A program made the translations under genes and the position numbers. From positions 1,697,421-1,761,420 of the forward strand of contig JAVFKD010000015.1 of NCBI GenBank assembly GCA_036429605.1: a DNA stretch of 64,000 bases, read 5' to 3'. Below the pieces are notes generated by a model. It did not search any database. It had not been told where the DNA came from and saw only the letters and a list, made by a program, of their open reading frames with translations. This document shows, piece by piece, positions 48,901 through 58,528 of this stretch. The DNA is from Cladobotryum mycophilum. Lineage: Eukaryota; Ascomycota; Sordariomycetes; Hypocreales; Hypocreaceae. The first letter of the stretch is position 1, and each line of letters opens with the position of its first letter.

Positions 48901-51900
48901 GAGGCTCCCCCGACCCCAGTTAGTGACTTGCACAGAACTCCCGAGTTCCGTCCTCAAGTCGTGGAAGATAGTAAGGTCCCGGATTCTCCTTCAAGGATCT
49001 CCGCCTTGGATCTTGAGAATGCCAGACCTATGGATGCCAGCTCAACTTCTATGCTTGATGATTGCGTCCACATTCTCATTGAGAACCAGGCTAAGGAGAA
49101 CCCAGATGCGGTTGCCATTGATGCTTGGGATGCTTTCTTGACTTACCAGGAGTTGGATGGTGCTGCCAACCGCTTGGCCAACCACTTAGTGCGCACCCAC
49201 AATGTTCGTGTTGGTGATCTCATCCCTGCCTGCTTCGAAAACAGTGCTTGGTACGTTGTCAGCATCCTTGCCATTAACAAGGCTGGTGCTACCTGGATCC
49301 CTCTGGACCCATTCAACTTGGAGTTCAATGAGCAGATCGTTGCTCAAACCCAATCTTCTTTGGTCCTTACCAGCTCTACTCTTGCCTCTGGTTGCGAGAA
49401 ACTCGCACCAAATGTTTTGGTGATTAGCCCTGAGCTTGATGCCAGATTATCTGGAGTCTCCAAATACAATCGCAACAAGCCCATCATCGCTCTCACCCCC
49501 GAGGATATCAGCTTTGTTTTGTTCGAATCGGATAGTACAGACATCCCCAAGGGCGTTGTCGTTGAGCACAGAACCCTATGCAGCAACCAGACTGCCATTT
49601 CCAAGACACTTGGCCATGGTCCTGGTGTGAGATCTCTTCAACTCGCCCCTCTCATCTCTGATATCTCCATCGCTGAGATTATTACTGCCCTCATCTCCGG
49701 TGCGACGCTGTGCATTCCATCTCTGGAGCAGAAGACCGTCTCACTGATCCTTTACATGCAAGAGAGCATGGTCAATGTAGCCATGCTGCCCGTTTCCGTT
49801 ACTTGCGTAATGAACCCAGAGGAAGTACCCTGCCTTCAGCTTTTCATCATTCTCGATGATTACTCTGTCATGGGTGAGGCACTGGAGCCTTGGTTCGGCC
49901 AGGCCCGTCTCTTCAACATCTCGGAATCTGAATACAGTGACGATGAATCTGATGCTGTACCGGAGCTTGATTTCCCTGAGGCGCCCTTGAATATTGTTAC
50001 GACTACAGACCGAAACATCAACGACTATGAATCGACCACCGATAACTCTGAGGGCCTTGAAACCCCCACCACGCCAACATTTGTCATTGAAGACCACAGC
50101 GAAACTCAACCAACTACCGTTGAGCCTACCCAACATGATACTACCGAAGAAGTAGAGCAAGCCGCCGAAGTTGTTGAAGACGAGACTGCCACCGTCGACC
50201 CTGCCGCTCGTCAGTACTGGACTGAGTTGCTTCAGGGCTCCAAGTCAGCTGTCTTCCCATCCATCTCGGATGTGTCCAAGGAGGCATCCTATCAGGTCAA
50301 GACAAAGATTGAGGTTTCTGCCGCAGCAACCGGCTTTTCCAATGCTACCGTTCTCAAGGCAGCTTGGGGCATGCTTCTATCCCGTTACTGCGGATCAAGC
50401 GACATTTGCTTCGGAACAAGTGCCTCTGACTCTGTTGATGCTATCGTTCCTCTCCGCGTTGCTGTCGATTCCGAGAAGTCCATCCCCCAATTGCTTGGAC
50501 AGATCCAGACTCAAGCTGATGAGGCCACCAATTACGAAAGTTTGGGATTGAAGAACATTGCTCAGTTCAGCGCAGATGCAGAGAGCGCCTGCCAATTCAC
50601 CAGCCTTCTGCTCACTCACGACCAGGTTCCAGTTTCTACTGAAACCCTACAACAGTATCCACTGATCATCCAGGCCAAGTTGAACGATGACTCTGCGGAT
50701 CTTACACTCATCTCAAACTCTACCAGCGCCCCTGAAAACCTACTCCACGCTTTGTCTTCTCAGCTCGATCACATTATCAACCAGATCGTCTCAACCCCAC
50801 GATCAACCCTCGGATGTCTGTCCCTCGTCTCCGCTTGCGATATGGGGCATTACATCAGCATCAACTCCAAGCTCACTGATGTTGTTGACGCCTGCATCCA
50901 TGATCTCATTGAAGAGCAGGTTGAACAGACTCCCGATGCCCCCGCCGTTGTCGCTTGGGATGGCGAACTTACCTATTCCGAATTGAACCGCGCTGCCAAC
51001 CGTCTCGCTCATCATCTGAAGAACAACTATGACATCAAGAAGGATGACCGCGTGCCAATTTGCTTCGACAAGTCCGTTTGGTTCATCGTGTCCATCTTGG
51101 CAGTTCTCAAGGCCGGTGGTGCTTGGGTGCCACTTGATCCATCTCACTCCGCCCAACGCCTCAAGTTTATCATCAAGAGAACCCGTGCAAAGGTTGCTCT
51201 TGTATCAGCGTCCACTTCTGAGCTTTGCTCTGGCATGGTCCACTCCGTTGTCACTGTTGGTCGTGAGCTCGATACCAGGCTGTCCAAGTTCAAGCTTCAC
51301 AGCCGCAAGGGCCCCATGACCCAAGTCTCTGCCAACCACGCTGCTTATGTTCTTTACAACGCAACAGGCCCCGCAAAGGGCCTCGTCATGCAGCATGGCT
51401 CTTTCTGCACCAGCCAGGTTGCCATTGTCAAGAGACTTGGCTTCTCCCCTGAGACCAGAATGCTTCAATTCGCAGATTTCATGAATGGCGTCTCCATTGG
51501 CGAAATCTTCAACACCCTGATCTCGGGTGCTGCTCTCTGCATTCCTTCAGATGAGATGAAGTCAAATGGCCTTGCTGAGTTCATCCGCGAGAATAACGTT
51601 ACTTGTGCCTACCTCCCCCATCAGTCGCAAGCACCATCGCCCCCAATGACGTTCCCTCTCTCAAGACTCTCGCCCTCGTTGGCGAATCAGTTTCCCGCGA
51701 CATCCTGTCCACCTGGATCGGCCAGTGTCGTTTACTCAATGCTTGGGGTCCAGCTGAAACTGGTACCTTTAGCGCAACCCACGAGTTCAAATCTGCTGAC
51801 GAGGAGCCCAACACCATTGGAAAGCCAGTTGGCTCCTTCTGCTGGATCGTCGACCCAGCCGATCCTCAGCGTCTCCCTCCCGTCGGAACCGTGGGCGAAG

Positions 51901-52085
51901 TTGTCGTCCAAGGCCCTACTCTCTTCCGCGAGTACCTGTCTGATCCCACCAAGACCCAGGCAGCCACCGTGCTGACTTTGCCCGATTGGGTTCCTTACCG
52001 ACACCTGCAACACTGGAACAAATTCTACAAGAGTGGTGCCCTCTGCCGTCTTAACCTCGATGGCAACTTGGAGGTGCAGTACTAG
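36939..52085 (+). CDS. peptaibol-synthetase-like hybrid: KS*-AT-T-C-A-T-C-A-T-C-A-partial modules
   Basis: Exons 36939-37546, 37611-38046 and 38103-52085 (acceptor 38103 or 38106), ~5009 residues. Order: ketosynthase-like (~42-348; Cys211 in SGECHASL, no HGTGT or NIGH); acyltransferase (GHSSG, Ser538); T1 (Ser848); C1 (HHAIFDG, ~1045); A1 (~1350-1868); T2 (Ser~1927); C2 (HHSIFDH, ~2125); A2 (~2428-2951); T3 (Ser~3004); C3 (HHTIIDE, ~3204); A3 lacking its C-terminal lobe; A4 N-terminal part only; an acidic linker (~4290-4380); C-terminal half of a C domain; A5 lacking its C-terminal lobe. No thioesterase, reductase or terminal C domain. KS-AT-T followed by C-A-T modules is the loader layout of peptaibol synthetases. 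Frame breaks occur at 38555-38559 (G5), 48890-48894 (C5) and 51615-51619 (C5); one added base in each restores one frame. Probably a cytosolic assembly line whose activity is doubtful. Confidence 0.85.
37063..38046 (+). other. degenerate ketosynthase-like domain of the megasynthase
   Basis: Starts with the KS signature VPVPIAICGLGIRLPGG. The active-site block normally reading DTACSSS is SGECHAS with Cys211 kept. The region that should carry HGTGT is missing, and the later block that should contain KTNIGH reads VGDSKNASG. The domain is ~100 residues shorter than an active KS and lacks both catalytic His. Condensing or decarboxylating activity is therefore unlikely; a structural role next to the AT is possible. 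Confidence 0.8.
49925..50195 (+). other. acidic Glu/Thr/Asp-rich linker replacing part of a module
   Basis: About 90 codons rich in Glu, Asp and Thr (for example SEYSDDESD and TTEEVEQAAEVVED) join the truncated A4 to a half condensation domain. This is low-complexity, disordered sequence at a place where the rest of an A domain, a carrier domain and the first half of a C domain should be. Confidence 0.8.
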
Positions 52086-52692
52086 AGGCTTATATCCTCT
52101 ATCAAAGGTGGTAATCACCACCACACTCGCTGCTCAGCAGCAAAAAGTCGGTAGTACCGACCATATCTAATATCCTAACAACGAGTCCCTACTTCGATAT
52201 CGGCGCCCCCCTCGTCAATCACTCACTTCTACCATCCTTAGCCATTGTCATACACAGCCAGCTGGTCTGGTTTCATGTGCCCTGTGAACCATCTCCTGGA
52301 TCCCCCCACCCCAGGTGCTGGACACAGGCACAGATGTGTAGGCTTTGCCGACGGCTTATAGCCAAAGGAGTCAGATATGCTGTCGGTACATACAAGCCAT
52401 TAAGTTATATAGCCTGTCCAAAAAAAAAAAAAAGATACTGTCAGAAACAGATTGAATACTTGGATCGAAATGGAACTGGATATTTGTTTGGAGGAGCAAT
52501 TACTGTTTTATTACTGTATACACATTTTAATACTGGCACAAAGCCGTTTCTACATTGGTTGTAATTCTAGATAGAATGATACACTATTTAGCTATCGTTG
52601 ATAATACTGTGTTAGTCTTTTACCATCATACTTGTCAATAGAGAGAGATGAATTCAAGTTCTTATATTGAAGTCATCAGTTGTAGTATCATT
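52086..52692. other. convergent intergenic region between synthetase and receptor genes
   Basis: Holds the 3' flanks of both genes, an A13-type run (~52420-52432) and AT-rich DNA. The last part runs into a (CAT)n repeat that belongs to the coding end of the receptor gene. No gene seen. Confidence 0.5.
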
Positions 52693-55600
52693 CTATTCAT
52701 CATCATCATCATCATCATCATCATTTAAACGCCCCCACCACCTCACCGAAAGATCCATCCTCCCGTATATGAGATTGTATTTATACACAGCAACTGGATC
52801 AGGCCCAATCCCGTGCATCCACCGACCCTCATACCCGCCTTTCGCCCGAAGTAGCTCTTCCATATCCTGTCTGCGATGTATCATGGCTATGGATACAGCC
52901 GTCCTAAGGCCTGCGGCCTCTGAATTGACATTTATCCTTGCGTCATCCAGTAATAACTTGACAACGTCATCATGTCCATTTTGTATCGCAATCATAAGTG
53001 GAGTCAGCCCAGACACAAGCTCCTTGGAATTAACAATCACCCCATCTGTCGCCAGGAGGAGCTTGACAACAGATTCGTGTCCGTTTTTTGCGGCCCGCCA
53101 CATTGGTGTTTGCCCTTCATCCAGAGTTCCGTTGGACACACGTGTGGGGTCGGATTTCCCTTTAATTAGAAGATCGACAATCTTTTCATATCCATTGTTT
53201 GCTGCATGAGAAAGAGGCGTTTGGACTTTGGGTTTAGCAAAGCATGGTAATGAGAGCAACAGGAAGACGATTGCCGGCAGCAGCAACATCAAGCTATGGA
53301 GGTTGCTGGATGCTGAATGAGTGTCACCTAGAATGCAGAGAAGTATCTTCAGTAAAGTATTATATCCGATCTCCGGTTTCAACCATTCCTCTATTTTCAG
53401 ATTGTTGGCTCTACCACGGTACGGTTTGTATGGATCAAGGCTAGTTCGACACATGAAGACATATGCATACGGTGCGGTGTGTAGTAATATAAGTATATGC
53501 ACCGTACTAACCCATACTTGAGGACTTATTTTGAACAAAAGACCAAGGAACAGAAAGTTTTGTAGGCAGATGGATAACGAGATCAATAAGAACCGCGTCA
53601 TCCACGCCATCACCCAAGGCATCCAATGATGAGGGATCTCAGGATCTGACTGGAAAAGAGTGAAAGGAACAATGGACTGCTCTGGCTCTGCCGACGGTTC
53701 TTGCATTAAATAGCCAAGTATGATCGATACTATGAATGAGGCAGCCAAACTGACAAATGATGCAGCCAAACTGATAAGCGATGCAGCCAAACCGGCGAGT
53801 GAGCCCGAAAGTAAGTAAAGCGTATGCAAAGAAAAAATAGCATCGAATGTCTGGGTGCAGAGAACAGGAGAGTAATGTAAACGAATCGAATAGACCAACA
53901 CGATACCACATAGTATTGGTAATAGCATTCTCTCGTTTGTCGGCAACAATGGTATCCATGCGATCTCAGGCGCTCTTTTGAACACAAACTGCAATGTAGA
54001 TGCCAAGAGGGCTCTATGTTTAGATGTGCTCTCTCGGGTGAAGGCCTCGCAATCCCGTTCACTGGTCCATACAGTGGCCAGTCTATCAGTCAATTGAGCA
54101 GGTAATAAGGTGTATATCCGCCAAACCGTCCATGATAGAGACAGCAATGTGATGCTTGGGAGTAAACGCGGGACCAAGGCGTTCTTTAATGAAAAGAGCC
54201 AAGGGATTAAGAAACACGATATCGAATGCAGCATGACCCTACCAAAGAGAAAGATTGGTATCGATGTATCGACCTCGGTGGAAGAAAACAGCCCTGGAAT
54301 CATTGGCGCCATTAAAAGCAACAACAGCAATACAATCAGCTGTGCCCTCAGTTGTGCCAACACACACTCTACCACCCTTGGCATAAGAGCATCCCATTTC
54401 CCCAGACATGGTTTATTAAAAAGCTTGCACCAGTCTGTGTAGAGGGTTGGAAGTTGTTTATCCACGTCGTCGTCTAAATTTACGTTTGTGCTCCGCGGCA
54501 CATCGAGGCCATCCAACATGCGTAAAAGTTGGACTTGGAGCTTTTGTTTTGGCCGGTCCCTAAACAACGAGAGTATTACAAGGAATATCTCGTGTGGTCG
54601 ACAAAGGATTGTCCAAACTCTCGATTCGTCCTTTGACTCGTCATTCTTTTGGTCATTGTCATCGTCGGATAAGACCATAGACAGCAGTAGTGACAGCTGG
54701 AACATTGAAAATAGCAACATCAGTATGCTAAGCAGTATCACGACCACCGCTGCCGTTTCAAGAAGAGGTCCTATTTCGACTCTTAGTGCCCAAAACGAGA
54801 TATCCAATAGCTGAAGTCCCTTGGCAATGATCCATTCTGTTATGAATAATATATCTTCTATAATCTTGAGTCGTAGCGAGAGCTCTTCTGTTTTCGGTAG
54901 TGAAAAATATATCAACGACTTTGCAATTCTGAGGATAACTCTTGCCACTCCTACAGTCCACTCCCAAAAAAGAAGCGATGTAGCAATGTGCAGCAGCAGA
55001 AGGAGAATACTGAGTAGCTTGTATAGTGGCTTATGGAGGATGATTGTCGCCATCCAGGAAGGTCTCCATCCATCAGAGTCGACCGATTCAAGGTTGACCC
55101 GTCTCGTATCCAACAGGATTTTGACAATGCCTTCATGCCCATGTTCTGATGCCAGGGCCAACGGTGTCTGTCCTATATGATCTTTCGAGTCCAAGCCCAC
55201 TTTCTTAGGCGTATGGCCTCTCAGATCTGTATTGAGAAATGACAGTGGACCCCACCCTAAGAAGCCCTCAAACTTGATAGCCTTGGAATTGTTGATGATC
55301 AGACCTAGAAGCGAAAGAAGCGACCGCAGCTGCAACAGATTCTGCACTGATGACAATCCGCCCCAACCACGGTCCTGAAGGAATGAATGAAATAATTCAA
55401 TGATGAGCAAGATCGTAAGTAATATGATTAGCTGTAGACGTGTTGTCAGTTTGATTGACCACGTCTCTTGCATCCCATGCTCATTGGAGAGGCGTATTAT
55501 CCGCTCTACCGCCTTCTCGTTTCCCCTGATGGCTGCAAGAGATAATGGCGTTCTTCCTTTCGAGTCTGCAGAGTTGAGTTCAAGCCCATGCGCTTGCAAA

Positions 55601-58528
55601 AGCACGTCAACTACTTCATCGTGACCATTATCTATGGCCCATGACAGTGGTACCCGGCCCATATAGTCCTCGCAGTTTAGGTCTACGCCCCTGGTAAGTA
55701 GCAATAATCTAACTGCCGGTGTGTTGCCATGTATTGCCGCCCATGTCAGAGGGGTTCGCCCCATGTAATCTCGTGAGCCAGCATTGACTCTATTTGTTTC
55801 GAGTAGTATCTTGATCAGTACTTCATCCCCATTCCCTGCTGCCAGTGATAAAGGCGTGCGGCCATTAATATCTTTATGATCCGGATCAATTGTGTCCATA
55901 GCAACCAACATCTGGATAATGTCATGATGGCCACCGGCCACTGCCCACAAAAGGGGCGTCCATCCATCAGTATCCTCGGCGTTGGGATTATAATCCGTCT
56001 TTAGTCTCTTCTCTAAGAGGATTTTCACAATCTTATTTAGCCCAAAGTAAGTTGCGACATGCAGAGCCCTCATTTGGGTGTGTATTTTTACAGGCATTAT
56101 AGCCTCTATCGTGGCCATCATCGCCTGAATAGAAGCTGACAGCTTTGCTTCGTCCTCAATGAGATTTAGAACGATATATTCCTGAGCCCAAAACTCAGAG
56201 GCCTGACGAGCGTGATGACCCCAATTCTGCGAAGCATAACGATATAGGGGATACCGTTGTAGTCGCCCCTCTAGTTCCTCTTGTGTAGTGCAAGGCCCGG
56301 TCTTGAAATCGGCAAGCAATAAGTAGGTGATGCAAGATGTGGCGATGTCCTGCTCCACCTCAGCGAACCACGTTTGCTGATGGCTCTGCAAGTATTCACG
56401 CGCTGTGGAATGGGCTAATTGTATAGTCCCGGTTCTTTCGTCAACCATCACAAATCCCTTGCATACGGAAACGATGTAATTGACTGTGTACGCTCCACGC
56501 TGGCGAAGTATTCTTTCTCCAATCTTTACTTCAAGCGCGTGTTGAAGCTCGGATATGGTAAGGGGTCTCTTTGCAAATGTTATCCAGCCAAGAATGCGTT
56601 TTGCAGAGTCTCCAGATCCTGCGTCTTTGTCAATTATAGCCATCATGGCTTCATACACTTTCTCGTATATATCAGGTCCCGCTGGCAGGTCTTTCAGGTG
56701 TTCAGAAGGTAAATGTGACATCAAATTGAGGTAGAGCTTTGCGAAAAGGAACCTGTAATACGTCAGCCAGTATCTCTTTGCGCGATACTTTGAGTCAACA
56801 CTAACCCTCTCTTGGTAACGTTGTGCGTGATGGCCTTGAATTCCTTTTGTAAAAGATGATCATTAGCGTCAGTGGTCCCTCCATGCGAGAGTCGCTGACG
56901 GAGGTATTTTTCCATTTCCCCCTTCGTAGCTCGAACCTGTATCGATGCGCTTGATTTGAACATCCGCGCGATTTCCTTGATTATCAAAGGTTTCGGCCTC
57001 AGAGTTAGTAGTAGATTGAATCTGGTTCTGTTTTGTAGCTGAGAAAACACCGAGAGGAATTTATACCGACCATGGTCAGACACCTGAAGCTCGTCGAGAC
57101 CATCAATGACAATGAAAACTCTTGAGAATGAAGAAATCACAGAGGATAAAGTGCCAAAGATTCGGTCGATTGGTAACAAGAATCCATCCTCCTTGTATTC
57201 GTGATATAGACCTTTCACCATCTCATGGAGGGGAGCTTGACTCTCAGCTAGTTGTTTGAGTAGGCTTAGAAGCATATTTCGGATACTCAACCATCCTTGA
57301 TGTTGGAAATCGCAATACGCGTACGCAATTCCTGTCTTACTATTTCCGTGAAAGTGTCGATAAAGGTAATCAGTAGCAGTCGATGCGAAAACCGTCTTTC
57401 CTACCCCAGAATCACCAGTACAGCACAGTACCAGTTTCTTTGTATCGAGCCAGTTTTGGAACTCTGTTGAGTTCAGCAGCCATTGAAAGCTTCCTGGTTC
57501 CCGACGACGAAGCAGGTCCTGGTGATGGGTGGCACAGTCAATGGGTGTAAGCCACTGAATAATAGCAAAATTTCTAAATTCAATATGCTTCAATAGCTCT
57601 TTAGCACATGCTGCCGCTACGTTTGCTGCATATGAAGACCATTGGTCATTCTTATGTGAATCCGCGTAGTCCGAAATGCCACGGATAATGACGCATGGAA
57701 GATCAGGCATCAAGCCTGCGGCTTGCATGTCTAAGCATATTGCTTTCCCATCGTGACTAACTGCATCTCTCGCCGGCGAGCATGGTGATGTTGAACTACC
57801 GGTTGCTATTGTTCCAAAATGTACCACTGGATTGGAGTCTAGCCTGCGCTCAGGGTGTCTTCTGACGAGCTGTGTCAGATCACACTTAGCGCAAGCGGTC
57901 CCCGGTATATGGCCATAGCCAGCTCTGAATAGCTGATCAGTAGACTTTGTCGGATAGATGAGTCCATCGTGCTTCTTGGAGGACCTCCCCCGCAAGCCCC
58001 CAAGAATACGGAGAATTTTGCCCCCTCCCTCGAATGCTCCTCCGCCAATCGAGAAGCTGCAGCGCGTATTAATGGATGCTGTTTGTCCAATACATATGCA
58101 CATTTTCGAGGGGCCTGGTGAACCTCATAGTCGTATGCCACAAGCCCTCCATGGGCCGCGTCGCCGCCAATAACGACATCTCCGAGTCTAATATCCCGAA
58201 TATTGTCGCCTTCATAGCTTGGGACACCAGAACCAATACCCACCAAGAGGACAAGCTTGATATGAGGGAAGGACAACAAGAGACCTTTTGCCACTGTGGT
58301 TGCAGAGCCTGGATTCTCCCAATCCATCGACGGCCAACCGATGACAATTTCCAACCCTCCAATTCTTCCCAGGAGATACTCATTCTGGTCAGATTCTGAC
58401 CGTAGAATTTGCGGATCCCCATATGCCCAATCCAGCATGTACCTCGCAGCCATTACCTCAGCTGGTCTCAGGCATATCCATCCGATAGTGTATTCATGGC
58501 CTGCGTAAGGTGAAGAATTTGACGCCAT
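52693..58528 (-). CDS. NOD-like receptor: phosphorylase - NACHT - ankyrin with embedded transmembrane block
   Basis: Exons 58528-56806 and 56752-52693, 1927 residues. N-terminus: nucleoside-phosphorylase-like domain (GHEYTIGWICLRPAE; LVGIGSGVPS; LGDVVIGG; RGISDYADSHK), ~1-300. NACHT NTPase: Walker A GDSGVGKT at 372-379, Walker B IVIDGLDEL at ~474. Helical spacer, then ankyrin repeats ~800-990 (DGWTPLLWAVAGGHH, GRTPLSLAAGNG). About a dozen hydrophobic segments are spread over ~1010-1750, with one complete ankyrin repeat inside them (~1095-1130). More ankyrin repeats lie at ~1750-1880 and the tail is poly-Asp. Fungal NLRs of this type sense non-self and trigger cell death or incompatibility: phosphorylase is the effector, NACHT the switch, repeats the sensor. 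The frame breaks once between 58025 and 57987 among C5 runs; one added base rejoins it. Membrane anchoring through the repeat region would be atypical. Stop at 52693. Confidence 0.85.
52705..52726. repeat. (CAT)n microsatellite encoding the C-terminal poly-Asp tail
   Basis: About eight CAT/ATC units in the plus strand read GAT on the sense strand and encode the run of eight Asp that ends the receptor. Confidence 0.85.
53741..53803. repeat. 21-bp x 3 tandem repeat encoding a membrane heptad
   Basis: Three in-frame units starting GCAGCCAAAC at 53741, 53762 and 53783. On the sense strand they encode repeated Ser/Gly-Leu-Ala-Ala-Ser heptads (GLAASLI, SLAASFV, SLAASFI) inside one hydrophobic segment of the receptor. 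Confidence 0.85.

Noticed and set aside
52693..56752. Treating the ankyrin/TM half as an independent ankyrin channel gene
   Set aside because: The frame starts inside the post-NACHT helical region and a 53-bp intron with good splice sites links it in phase to the NACHT exon.
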